Below are positions 1 to 9,162 of a stretch of DNA of 64,000 bases, piece by piece. Where the stretch lies: the NCBI GenBank assembly GCA_009691685.1, contig SIAU01000001.1:54780-118779 (forward strand). Reading direction: 5' to 3'. Source of the stretch: Opitutales bacterium (GTDB lineage Bacteria > Verrucomicrobiota > Verrucomicrobiia > Opitutales > UBA953). The translations under genes and the position numbers were made by a program. The notes beneath the pieces are model-generated. The model worked only from the letters and a program-made list of their open reading frames with translations, was not told the origin of the DNA and made no database searches. Position 1 is the first letter of the stretch. Every line of letters begins with the position of its first letter.

Positions 1-1140
1 GAGTCGAGGAAGCTTTCTTTGGCTTAAATTAAACCAGCGAGTTCCCGTTCGGAAAAGTTGGTGGAAGTGATCTTGCTGACGTCCGTCGGTCACGTAGACA
101 ATTTCTTCGGCTTTAAAATGTTCAGCTCGATAAAGAAGCGTAGCTAAATCAGTCGATGCGTAATTCGAAGAGCCATCTTTCTTTCTCACGATAAAAGGCA
201 TCTTCGTTTCGGCGTGACGAGAGAAGCGCGGTTCTTCGTCGTCCCAAACGACTAAGGCGCCTTCACTCTCTTCGGCCAGTCCGCATTTCTGCAGCTCGGT
301 GTAAACTTGATTCACCTTATCGCGGTAAAATGATTCACCGAGAATGACGTCACTCTTTAATCCAAATTGATCGTAGATACGCTGACAGGCCGCATTGGAA
401 ACTTGCACGATTTCCTCCCATAATTTCAGGTTTTCAGCGTCCCCTGTTTGTAATTTAGCAAGTTCGGCGCGAGCTGCATCCATTGCCGCAGGATCCGCCT
501 TGGTTTGTACACTGCCCTCTTTATATAATCGCTCAAGGTCTTCGAGCGCGGTTGGACTTTTAGCATCGAGTTTAAATCCGGAACGACGAATCGCCAGAAT
601 AAGAATTCCAAAATTCGTGCCCCAGTCTCCAATATGATTATCGCGAATTAATTCCGCTCCACAAAATTCAATTAAACGTGCGACCGCTTCTCCGATAACA
701 ATCGGACGTAAGTGTCCGACGTGCATTTGCTTGGCGGTATTGGGCGAGGGGTAATCAATCACTACTTTTTTACCGCCCATAATTTTAGCGGCACCCGCAC
801 GCCACTTAGATTCGTCGCGATATTCTTTTAGCCAAGCGCCGAGAGCAACTGGCGTAAGTTTGAAATTAATAAAGCCTGGGCCAGCGACTTCAGCCACAAT
901 GAGACTTTCATCTAACTCTCCGGATGCACGCACCGCTTCAAGTAATGAAGTAGCGAGGGCACGAGGGTTTTGCTTCGCTCTTTTAGCGGCGGCCAAAACT
1001 CCGTTGGCCTGGAAGTCGGCGTGCCGGGGATCGGAGGGGCGCAATTCGGGGTCGAAATCAGAATCGAGACCAGCGACCTGCGGTGCTACCTTACGAAGCA
1101 AAGCATCAAGTTCACGTGCTGGATTAAACCAAACTGGCAT
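1..1140 (-). CDS. argS: Arginyl-tRNA synthetase, partial (C-terminus runs off the window start)
   Basis: Manual reverse translation from 1140: MPVWFNPARELDALLRK...VVIDYPSPNTAKQMHVGHLRPIVIGEAVARLIEFCGAELIRDNHIGDWGTNFG; HIGH-type motif HVGH and class I ArgRS signature. Confidence 0.95.
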   Translation of the reverse strand, partial: MPVWFNPARELDALLRKVAPQVAGLDSDFDPELRPSDPRHADFQANGVLAAAKRAKQNPRALATSLLEAVRASGELDESLIVAEVAGPGFINFKLTPVALGAWLKEYRDESKWRAGAAKIMGGKKVVIDYPSPNTAKQMHVGHLRPIVIGEAVARLIEFCGAELIRDNHIGDWGTNFGILILAIRRSGFKLDAKSPTALEDLERLYKEGSVQTKADPAAMDAARAELAKLQTGDAENLKLWEEIVQVSNAACQRIYDQFGLKSDVILGESFYRDKVNQVYTELQKCGLAEESEGALVVWDDEEPRFSRHAETKMPFIVRKKDGSSNYASTDLATLLYRAEHFKAEEIVYVTDGRQQDHFHQLFRTGTRWFNLSQRKLPRL

Positions 1141-1231
1141 ATAAATAGGGGTAGTCTACCACCCGAGTTCGGCAAGCGAAGAAGCAATCTTATGCGGACA
1201 CGCTTGCCTCCTTGCCACGAACCTCAAGTTT

Positions 1232-1783
1232 GTGGCTATGTCCACAAGTTTTACCCTCGTCAAAGACTGCACCACCACCCTGATTCCCGCAGGTGATACT
1301 GTGATTCTCGAGAAAGGCACCACGGTGACGGTCACCCAAGCGCTGGGTAATTCGATTACCGTTCGGACCAACCTCGGACTCTTTCGAATTAATGAAAATG
1401 ATATTTCAGCGTTAGGCCCGGAAGGAAAAAACTTATTAAAATCAGATTCTCAAAAATCTGCCGAAGGTCCGCTGAATGATGAAATGATTTGGACAGCTTT
1501 ACGCGGATGCTTTGATCCAGAAATTCCGATTAACATTGTCGACCTTGGACTCATTTATGACCTCGATATAGCCGACGGAACTCAGGGTGGAAAAATAGTG
1601 AATGTTAAAATGACTTTAACCGCACAAGGTTGTGGCATGGGTCCGGTCATCGCTGCTGACGCCAAAGCAAAAATTGAATTACTGGCTGGCGTCGAATCCG
1701 CCGAAGTGTCGATTGTGTGGGAGCCCATTTGGAATCCGCGAATGATTTCCGAAGCGGGACGTAAAGAATTAGGCTTAGAATGA
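1232..1783 (+). CDS. sufT: SufT-like / DUF59 (MIP18 family) putative Fe-S assembly protein
   Basis: 183 aa; C-terminal DUF59 pattern (ALRGCFDPEIPINIVDLGLIYDL...MTLTAQGCGMGPVIAADAK) after an N-terminal region typical of long SufT proteins. Confidence 0.85.
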   Translation: MAMSTSFTLVKDCTTTLIPAGDTVILEKGTTVTVTQALGNSITVRTNLGLFRINENDISALGPEGKNLLKSDSQKSAEGPLNDEMIWTALRGCFDPEIPINIVDLGLIYDLDIADGTQGGKIVNVKMTLTAQGCGMGPVIAADAKAKIELLAGVESAEVSIVWEPIWNPRMISEAGRKELGLE

Positions 1784-2919
1784 TCGAGGCCAACAAAGTA
1801 GGTAAGGGAATTTATTTTCACGTACCCTTCTGTGCGTCGACCTGTGATTTTTGTGCGTTCTATCAAGAGCAACCCAAACGTGGCGACATCGACCGCTATC
1901 TGGATGCGATGGAGCAAGAGTGTGAGTTGATGCCGAGTGGCCCCGTAAATACAGCCTTTTGGGGCGGAGGCACCCCGGGTTTACTTCCCGCCGAAGATTT
2001 ATTTCTGCTCGGAAGAACCATGGTTCGCGCGGGTGGCAAACCGAAGGAATGGTCAGTGGAACTAGCTCCTTCATCAGTCCGTGCGGATAAATTAGCGGCG
2101 CTCAAAGAAGCAGGCGTCACTCGTGTATCCTTAGGCGTACAAAGTTTTGATGATGTCACACTCGATACACTAGGAAGACGCCATTCTCCTAAACAAATCA
2201 TGGAGGCCTGGAACTTGATCGAGGACGCAAAATTTCAGAGTCGCAATCTTGATCTTATTTTCGGAATTCCCGGACAGGACGATCAACGATGGCTGGAAGA
2301 CTTAACGCGAGTGATTGAGTTAAAGCCTGATCATATTTCTACTTACTGTTTAACGTTCGAAGAAGACACGGCGATGTTTGTTAAGTTAAGTCAGGGCAAA
2401 GTAAAAATCGATAAAGACTTAGAGTCCTTTCTCTATCGAAAAACTTGGGAAAAATTAGAGAGCGAAGGATACGCTCAATATGAAATTTCTAATTTCGCGA
2501 AACCCGGACATCAATGTGAACACAACCTGATTACTTGGCACATGGGTGATTGGCTCGGCTACGGACCATCGGCCTCCTCTCAGTGGAACCAGCAGCGATG
2601 GACCAACCCAGCAAACCTTGAAGGCTGGCTTAAAGGCATCGAAAACAAGCAGCCCGTGCGCGAGCAAACCAAGGACCTAAAAAATCACGATTTATTAGCC
2701 GATTCACTTATTTTTGGACTGCGACTGAATTCCGGAATTTCGCCTTTTGCCTTGGCTCAACGTTTTCAAACCGAACTACCTAAAAGTATTTCCATTCTAT
2801 TTGCCGATCTCGTTGAAGAAGGGCTCATGGAACTACGTGGCGAGTTTTTCAAACTCACCGGTGAAGGCAGACTTCGGGCCGATGCAATCGGCGTCGCGGT
2901 ATTAGAGAAATTTGATTAA
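1780..2919 (+). CDS. hemW: Radical SAM HemW-like (coproporphyrinogen III oxidase-like, heme chaperone)
   Basis: CxxxCxxC radical SAM motif (FHVPFCASTCDFCAFYQ), GGGTPGLL, SLGVQSFDD; 4-nt overlap with the upstream CDS. Confidence 0.9.
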   Translation: MIEANKVGKGIYFHVPFCASTCDFCAFYQEQPKRGDIDRYLDAMEQECELMPSGPVNTAFWGGGTPGLLPAEDLFLLGRTMVRAGGKPKEWSVELAPSSVRADKLAALKEAGVTRVSLGVQSFDDVTLDTLGRRHSPKQIMEAWNLIEDAKFQSRNLDLIFGIPGQDDQRWLEDLTRVIELKPDHISTYCLTFEEDTAMFVKLSQGKVKIDKDLESFLYRKTWEKLESEGYAQYEISNFAKPGHQCEHNLITWHMGDWLGYGPSASSQWNQQRWTNPANLEGWLKGIENKQPVREQTKDLKNHDLLADSLIFGLRLNSGISPFALAQRFQTELPKSISILFADLVEEGLMELRGEFFKLTGEGRLRADAIGVAVLEKFD

Positions 2920-3686
2920 ACCTTATTCTGAGAGGCCACAATAGCGTCCCATAATTTAATGCGGGACTCAATAGCCGCTAAAGCAGCCGCTCCGGCTTCA
3001 TCCCATTTAGTTTCGTCATTGCCGCAAACCAACTCAACCATGCGCAGGGAGATGGCACCGTGATGACCGCCGTCGACTTCGATATGGCGCTCTAAATAAT
3101 ACTTAAACGTATCCAATTTACCGGCGTGCTCCTGACTGAGCTTAACGACTAGTTCATGAAACATATCGGGGATTAAATCTTCGCGGCCAAAAGTAAAAGC
3201 GGAGGCCACTTCATGTAATTTTCCTTGGGTCGCTAAATTAAAAGTGTGAGCAGAAAACTCAGCAGCTCCTGCAGGGACGCCAGATAATTTTAGGGCCGCA
3301 GCGGTGGTAGATTTACGTTTTACACTTTCGAGCGCCGCGAGGATTGACTGCGTAGATGAGCCTGCCTGATTCATGGCCCGTAAATAAAGTTCGAAGTGGC
3401 TAATGCGGGTGCCACTGGGATCCACGTCGGATTCCTCCCCGCAGACAATTTCGTTAATTAAAAATCGCACTTCGGGATCGCCCACGGGAACCCAAGGTAA
3501 GTCTATGCAGGTTAAATCACGCTGCAGTCGCTTTAGTAAGGACATAAAATCCCACACGGCGAAGGCGTGAAATTGCATGAAGTTTTGGATATCACTCAAC
3601 GTACCCATGCGTGCATACAGCGCATGCTTTAGTAAACGTTCGCGAGCGGGGGCAATGCGTTGACGGATATCAGCAAGACTCTTCAT
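2916..3686 (-). CDS. DUF3050-like protein (heme-oxygenase-like fold)
   Basis: 256 aa; HALYARMGTLSDIQNFMQFHAFAVWDFMSLLKRLQ and conserved His/Glu pattern recalled from DUF3050. Confidence 0.7.
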   Translation of the reverse strand: MKSLADIRQRIAPARERLLKHALYARMGTLSDIQNFMQFHAFAVWDFMSLLKRLQRDLTCIDLPWVPVGDPEVRFLINEIVCGEESDVDPSGTRISHFELYLRAMNQAGSSTQSILAALESVKRKSTTAAALKLSGVPAGAAEFSAHTFNLATQGKLHEVASAFTFGREDLIPDMFHELVVKLSQEHAGKLDTFKYYLERHIEVDGGHHGAISLRMVELVCGNDETKWDEAGAAALAAIESRIKLWDAIVASQNKV

Positions 3687-3734
3687 ACTTCAGCAAACTA
3701 CGAAAAGTAATTAAGAGGCAACTATCGGCCTCAG

Positions 3735-4205
3735 TTATTTTAACTTTATTTGTCGAAGGGCCTCGTAAGTCGCGATTCCACAGGCCGTTGATAAATTCAG
3801 TGACCTTAGAGATTCATTTAAATGAGGTATTTTGGTGGAGCGTTCGGGACCAAACCAAGCGTGGACCTCGGCGGGCGCACCTGATCCTTCATTTCCAAAA
3901 ACTAAACCATCACCTAACTCAAATTTCACATCCCAGATTCCTTGTTTAGCTTTAGTCGTAAAAAGCCATAGGCGTTCAGGACGGTCAGGCGAGGCGAGAA
4001 ACGCCGCCCAGTTATCATGATGTCGTACATCGAGCTCGTGCCAATAATCCATACCTGCACGGCGCAGCTGTTTATCTTCTAGAGAAAAACCCAGCGGATG
4101 AATTAAGTGCAAACGACAATCCGTGACAGCGCAGAGGCGTCCGATGTTGCCAGTATTCGGAGGAATTTCTGGACAGATTAAAACGATGTGTAAGGGAGGC
4201 TTCAC
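3735..4205 (-). CDS. trmL: tRNA (cytidine(34)-2'-O)-methyltransferase, SPOUT family
   Basis: IVLICPEIPPNTGNIGRLCAVTDCRLHLIHPLGF...FGNEGSGAP...RSLNLSTACGIATYEALRQ. Confidence 0.93.
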   Translation of the reverse strand: MKPPLHIVLICPEIPPNTGNIGRLCAVTDCRLHLIHPLGFSLEDKQLRRAGMDYWHELDVRHHDNWAAFLASPDRPERLWLFTTKAKQGIWDVKFELGDGLVFGNEGSGAPAEVHAWFGPERSTKIPHLNESLRSLNLSTACGIATYEALRQIKLK

Positions 4206-4669
4206 CGGCGGCTGCGCATGGCGCGTGAGATCTCACGCTTCGCATCTCTTTCTTTAATATCTTGGCGGCGGTCGTGTTGTTTTTTACCTTTGCCAATCGC
4301 GATTAAACATTTCGCCAAGCCGTGTTTAAAATAAATTTTTAGTGGAATGATAGTCGAGCCGCCGGAACGAACCTCTTCCGTAATACGGGCCACTTCGACG
4401 GCCTTTAATAAAAGTTTTCGGGTGCGATAAGGATCGTGATTGTTATGATTACCAAAATCGTACTCCGCGATGTGAGCGTGAAAAAGTACGGGGCCCTTCG
4501 GAGTGAGGCGGACAAAAGAGTCGGCGATGTTGGCACGACCCAAGCGCAGAGATTTTACTTCGGTGCCCAGCAAGACCAGACCCGCTTCAAAAGTCTGTCC
4601 AATGAAGTAGTCACGTCCCGCCTTGGGGTTATTAACCTCGGGCAACGACTGTTCTTTTCGGGCGGACAT
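4202..4669 (-). CDS. smpB: SsrA-binding protein SmpB
   Basis: NPKAGRDYFIGQTFEAGLVLLGTEVKSLRLGRANIADSF...GKKQHDRRQDIKERDAKREI. Confidence 0.95.
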   Translation of the reverse strand: MSARKEQSLPEVNNPKAGRDYFIGQTFEAGLVLLGTEVKSLRLGRANIADSFVRLTPKGPVLFHAHIAEYDFGNHNNHDPYRTRKLLLKAVEVARITEEVRSGGSTIIPLKIYFKHGLAKCLIAIGKGKKQHDRRQDIKERDAKREISRAMRSRR

Positions 4670-4721
4670 AGGTTAGTGGATAAAATAACCGCTCAACCCC
4701 GTCCTCCCTAAGCAAAGAAGA

Positions 4722-4973
4722 TTAGGACTGAACTTGATCTTCAGGAGCGAAGTTCCAAGTAATCTTATCTTCGATAATTTCACGAAGGGCGATATCTTCA
4801 GGCGAAAGGGTTTCATAGAGATCGCCCCCTAATAAATGCTTATACTTGGCAGGTGCACCCTGTTGGCGCTCGGCAGTGGCACGGAGCTGTTTCACACGGC
4901 GTGAGACAACATTAATTAAAATATTGGGATCGGTAATCTTCTTTTTAGCTTCCATCAAATAGTCGTCGCGCAT
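4722..4973 (-). CDS. rpoZ: RNA polymerase omega subunit-like protein
   Basis: 83 aa; NILINVVSRRVKQL...LSPEDIALREIIEDKITW resembles omega. Confidence 0.7.
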   Translation of the reverse strand: MRDDYLMEAKKKITDPNILINVVSRRVKQLRATAERQQGAPAKYKHLLGGDLYETLSPEDIALREIIEDKITWNFAPEDQVQS

Positions 4974-5093
4974 GGTATGTTTTCTGTTGAGAGAACCCCG
5001 AAACCTAGGGCTACACCCCCCTCTGGCAAGCGTTTTAAGGGATAAATTGGCTTTGCCCTATTCAGATTTCTCTAAATAACTTAAATAAACCCT

Positions 5094-5510
5094 ATGCAAC
5101 CGCCTAAAAACTACGGTGAATCGATGAAATCCAAAGGTGGCTTCGGTCGATTAATCAACGCACTCGTCTACACTTGGGATGGACTGAAGGCCGCCGCTCA
5201 ACACGAAGAAGCTTTCAAACAGGAACTCATCGTCGTCATTCCTCTTTCCATTGTTGCTTGGTTCATTCCCGTACCGGCAGTCGAACGCGCCCTTCTCTTT
5301 TCGGTTCTGCAAATGATTCTCATCGTAGAATTAATTAACTCAGCGATTGAGGCGAACACCGACCACATTTCTCTCGATCGTCACCCTTTGGCGAAACGCG
5401 CGAAGGACATGGGCAGTGCTGCGGTCTTCCTGACCATTCTTTCTGCGATAGCCATTTGGGTCGGAGTGCTCTGGCGCAACGACCTCATTCAAAATTTGTT
5501 TTCGAAATAA
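5094..5510 (+). CDS. dgkA: Diacylglycerol kinase DgkA
   Basis: 138 aa, multiple TMs, VELINSAIEANTDHISLDRHPLAKRAKDMGSAAV signature. Confidence 0.93.
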   Translation: MQPPKNYGESMKSKGGFGRLINALVYTWDGLKAAAQHEEAFKQELIVVIPLSIVAWFIPVPAVERALLFSVLQMILIVELINSAIEANTDHISLDRHPLAKRAKDMGSAAVFLTILSAIAIWVGVLWRNDLIQNLFSK

Positions 5511-5533
5511 TGAACGTGGCTGAGACGCCCAAT

Positions 5534-5562
5534 AAAAAACCCCGCGAGTGACGGGGTTTTTT
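5534..5562. terminator. Bidirectional rho-independent terminator between dgkA and rpmB
   Basis: AAAAAACCCCG cgagtga CGGGGTTTTTT. Confidence 0.85.
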
Positions 5563-5581
5563 GTTAAGCTAATTTCTGAAA

Positions 5582-5812
5582 TTAGGCTTTGGTTACTAAA
5601 CCAGCTTTGATGGCCTTAACCGAAACCCATTGGCGTTTTACCGAACCGTTAGGTTGGAGAACGCGAATGCGTTGAACATTGGGGCGAAAGACGCGCTTCG
5701 TTTGTTTAACGAGCTGGAAGCCGATACCACCACTCTTCTTGGATTGACCACGGTGAATGATTCGACGGCCTTTGACGGGGCGCTTGCCGGTGACGCTGCA
5801 GATACGGGACAT
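5582..5812 (-). CDS. rpmB: Ribosomal protein bL28
   Basis: MSRICSVTGKRPVKGRRIIHRGQSKKSGGIGFQ...; start placed at 5812 rather than the ORF-track start. Confidence 0.93.
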   Translation of the reverse strand: MSRICSVTGKRPVKGRRIIHRGQSKKSGGIGFQLVKQTKRVFRPNVQRIRVLQPNGSVKRQWVSVKAIKAGLVTKA

Positions 5813-5875
5813 AGTAGTTTTGTTCTCCTTGGAAGGTCGTAGCAAATAAGTGAGGTGCCGATTGGCAAGCGGTAA

Positions 5876-7045
5876 TTAAGTCCGTCGCAAAGCACGATCT
5901 AAACCACTTAAACCTTCTGAAAACTCACTAGATTTGGGTAAAAGGCTCAGAATTACCGAGGGTGAATTAGAGGACAGACCATAAAAATAACCTGGGTGAG
6001 CCCAAACTCCTTCATCTAAGGCATTAAGTAGTAGGCGTTCTTCCGACACCCCTGGAGGCAAACCGAGAATAGCCATCCATCCAGCCGGACGAGGTAAAAC
6101 AGTGCAAGCATGGCCCGATGAGACGACCCAGTCTTTTAGAATTTGTTGGTTCTCACTCACGCGTGTTCGGATGGCCGCACGAATCGGTTCGGCTCGACGA
6201 AGTAAATCGGGCAGAGCTAATTGTGCTGGAGTATTTACTGAAAGAAAAGCATCAGCGATGTGTTCGAGGCGACGGCAAGATTCTTGGACGGTATCGGTCG
6301 GACCCGAGACAATAATCCAACCTACTTTTAATTGAGGAGCGACGGCGACTTTTGAAAGTCCACTTAACACATAAAGAGCCACTTGAGTTTCTCCCACCCA
6401 AGTGCCCGGCGAACTCACGCCTTCGGCTGGATAATCTAAAAAGACTTCATCACAAAGAACGGCTAAACTATTTTTTAAAGCGAAGTTGCGAAGGATATCA
6501 CGATCACGTCGACTCACAAAAGCCCCGGTGGGATTAGAGGGATTGATACAAACAATCGCCCGTGTTTGTCGGCTCGCCGTCAGACTCGCCAAATCAATCA
6601 CCCACTCACCGGCGAGTTGTACTAATCGATACGGCCTCAGTGTAACGCCCTCCAATGCGGCAATCACTTCTAATAATGGATAGGCAGGCTCGGGTACTAA
6701 AATTTCATCACCCGGATTACATAATAATTTAAATAACCAACTATAACCTTCACTGGTACTGGCAGATAAAAATATGCGGTCGGGCGTGAGGCGTGTTCCG
6801 CGAGCGAGATAATAATCTGCAATCGCCGTGCGAGCGACCGTCAGCCCACGCGCATCGGGATCTTGTCGCTGGATTCCATCGCGGCGAAGCAAGGTGCCTA
6901 ATTCTAAGACGGACCAACCAAATCCTGCCGTAGCGGGATTTGCATCAGCCAAATCGAGTGTCGGCAAACCAGCGGTTCGGCGACGTTCCCGCGCCTTGCT
7001 TAAGGCGTTTGAATCATCTGCAAAAGAGAGTCGGGAACTGAACAT
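5876..7045 (-). CDS. PLP-dependent aminotransferase class I/II
   Basis: Fold-type I aminotransferase patterns: CINPSNPTGAF, LCDEVFLDYP, SGLSKVAVAPQLKVGW; start chosen at MFSSRLSF (7045). Confidence 0.88.
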   Translation of the reverse strand: MFSSRLSFADDSNALSKARERRRTAGLPTLDLADANPATAGFGWSVLELGTLLRRDGIQRQDPDARGLTVARTAIADYYLARGTRLTPDRIFLSASTSEGYSWLFKLLCNPGDEILVPEPAYPLLEVIAALEGVTLRPYRLVQLAGEWVIDLASLTASRQTRAIVCINPSNPTGAFVSRRDRDILRNFALKNSLAVLCDEVFLDYPAEGVSSPGTWVGETQVALYVLSGLSKVAVAPQLKVGWIIVSGPTDTVQESCRRLEHIADAFLSVNTPAQLALPDLLRRAEPIRAAIRTRVSENQQILKDWVVSSGHACTVLPRPAGWMAILGLPPGVSEERLLLNALDEGVWAHPGYFYGLSSNSPSVILSLLPKSSEFSEGLSGLDRALRRT

Positions 7046-7130
7046 GGCCCATCCAACCCTAAGTTTGCCACCGGAGCAAGTGGAAGAAAATCGGGTTGAA
7101 GTTAAGCCCCGACGGTTCAATCCTCTCACT

Positions 7131-8333
7131 ATGTCCCAGCAAGTCCTCAAGCCCCGTGTCCGTGGATTTATTTGCATCACCTCACACCCCGAAGGTTGTG
7201 CCGCTCATGTGCGCGAGCAAATCAGCTACGTAAAATCACGTAAGCCGCTCCAAGGCGGACCCAAGTCAGTCCTCGTGATCGGCTCTTCGACTGGCTACGG
7301 CTTATCTTCACGTATCGCAGCCGCTTTCGGTTCAGGCGCCGCCACCCTCGGAGTATTTTTTGAACGCAATGGCGAAGGCGATAAACCTGGCAGCCCCGGT
7401 TGGTATAACACCGCAGGTTTTCACGCCGAAGCCAAAAAGGCCGGACTCAAAGCATTCTCGATTAATGGTGATGCGTTTTCGGCGGAAATAAAAAATCAGG
7501 TTATCGAGACGATTAAAAAGAAAATGCCGAACGGGAAAATCGATTTGGTGATTTATTCTTTAGCTTCACCTCGGCGCACGGCCCCTGATGGCGTGACTTA
7601 CAAATCGACCCTCAAGCCAACGGGGGCGCCCTTCCACGCCAAGAATTTAGATACCGACCGTAAAGTGGTAAACGAGGTCACACTCGAAACCGCGAACGCT
7701 GAAGAAATTTTAAATACCGTTAAAGTCATGGGCGGAGAAGACTGGGAAATCTGGATGCATCAACTCGACCAAGCTGGGGTGATCGCCGAGGGTTGCCAAT
7801 CCGTTGCCTATTCATATATTGGACCACAAGTCACTTGGCCGATTTACAAGGACGGAACCATTGGCAAAGCCAAAGAAGACCTGGAACGTGCTGGCGAAAA
7901 AATTGATAACCTGATGAAGCTCCATCGCGGGCGGGCCTTTGTTTCGGTCAACAAAGCCGTCGTCACTCAAGCGAGTTCCGCTATTCCGGTGGTCCCCCTT
8001 TATGTTTCTCTGCTTTTCAAAATTATGAAGGCCAAGGGAAATCATGAAGGTTGTATTGAACAAATTCAGCGGCTCTACGAAAAACAAATGTATAACGGTG
8101 AGTGCTTGAACTTTGATGAAAAAGGTCGCGTACGTATTGATGACCTGGAAATGCTGCCCGAGATTCAAAAAGCGGTCTTTGATATTTGGCCTAAGGTTAC
8201 CACCGAAACCTTTGATCAATACGGTGACTTTGCTGGCTACCAATCTGACTTCCTCAAAAACTTTGGCTTCGGACTCACCGGAGTTGATTACGATACTCCC
8301 ACCGAAGTAGAACGCCCGATTGAGGATGCCTAA
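7131..8333 (+). CDS. fabV: Enoyl-[ACP]/trans-2-enoyl-CoA reductase FabV
   Basis: From MSQQVLKPRVRGFICITSHPEGCAAHVREQI...VIGSSTGYGLSSRIAAAFGSGAATLGVFFE; start chosen at 7131. Confidence 0.95.
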   Translation: MSQQVLKPRVRGFICITSHPEGCAAHVREQISYVKSRKPLQGGPKSVLVIGSSTGYGLSSRIAAAFGSGAATLGVFFERNGEGDKPGSPGWYNTAGFHAEAKKAGLKAFSINGDAFSAEIKNQVIETIKKKMPNGKIDLVIYSLASPRRTAPDGVTYKSTLKPTGAPFHAKNLDTDRKVVNEVTLETANAEEILNTVKVMGGEDWEIWMHQLDQAGVIAEGCQSVAYSYIGPQVTWPIYKDGTIGKAKEDLERAGEKIDNLMKLHRGRAFVSVNKAVVTQASSAIPVVPLYVSLLFKIMKAKGNHEGCIEQIQRLYEKQMYNGECLNFDEKGRVRIDDLEMLPEIQKAVFDIWPKVTTETFDQYGDFAGYQSDFLKNFGFGLTGVDYDTPTEVERPIEDA

Positions 8334-9110
8334 GTGACTAAAATTTTCTCCATCGCGAATCAAAAAGGCGGCGTCGGCAAAACTACGACCGCGGTTAATC
8401 TGGCTGCCGGTCTTGCCAAAACCGGTATCCCCACCCTGCTCATCGATCTTGATGCTCAAGCTAATGCCACGAGTGCACTAGGTATTGAAAAAATTGAGGG
8501 TCGTTCCCTTTACAAAGTGCTGCACGGCGAAGCCAAAGCGGAAGACATGATTGTTAACACCTCGACCGAGAAGCTGGATTTAATTCCTTCAGAAGTAGAT
8601 TTAGCTGCCATCGAATCGGAGCTGGCTCAGTCAGAAAATTATTTATCGCGATTATCCAGCGCCCTGCAGCCGATTATCGATTCCAAAAAATACGCTGTCA
8701 TTATTATCGATTGTCCACCAGCCCTGGGAATGCTCTCGATGAATGCCCTCCGCGCGTCGGACCATCTTCTTGTTGCCCTGCAAACTGAATATTTAGCGAT
8801 GGAAGGTCTCGGGCAAATTCTCGGCGTGGTTGATCAACTCAAACAAGCCGATGCGACCTCGAAACTCACGGTGGGCGGCATCTTGCTCACGATGTATGAT
8901 GTGCGTACCAATCTTTCACGCCAAGTGGTCGAAGAAGTTAAAACTCATTTCCCTCAGTTACTTTTGAAAACGATGATTCCTCGGACGATTCGACTCTCCG
9001 AGTGCCCCAGCCACGGTAAAACCATTTTCCAGTACGATGCCCATTCACCGGGAGCAGTCGCTTATGCAGCCTTGGCGAAGGAATTCATTGCTCGGTTTAA
9101 CTTAAAGTAA
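8334..9110 (+). CDS. parA: ParA/Soj family chromosome-partitioning ATPase (GTG start)
   Basis: KIFSIANQKGGVGKTTTAVNLAAGLA deviant Walker A, LLIDLDAQANATSALG. Confidence 0.93.
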   Translation: MTKIFSIANQKGGVGKTTTAVNLAAGLAKTGIPTLLIDLDAQANATSALGIEKIEGRSLYKVLHGEAKAEDMIVNTSTEKLDLIPSEVDLAAIESELAQSENYLSRLSSALQPIIDSKKYAVIIIDCPPALGMLSMNALRASDHLLVALQTEYLAMEGLGQILGVVDQLKQADATSKLTVGGILLTMYDVRTNLSRQVVEEVKTHFPQLLLKTMIPRTIRLSECPSHGKTIFQYDAHSPGAVAYAALAKEFIARFNLK

Positions 9111-9162
9111 AACAATCAGCAGTTCGGTTTGACCTACCTTCGCGGTCACTCTGGATAGAACC

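Noticed and set aside
395-637. 80-aa plus-strand ORF and other small ORFs at 1-1150
   Set aside because: They lie inside argS on the opposite strand or in other frames; the argS reading frame is continuous with strong signatures.
6828-7130. N-terminal ~101-aa extension of the fabV ORF
   Set aside because: It overlaps the divergent aminotransferase coding region; conserved FabV homology begins at MSQQVLKPRVRGF (7131).
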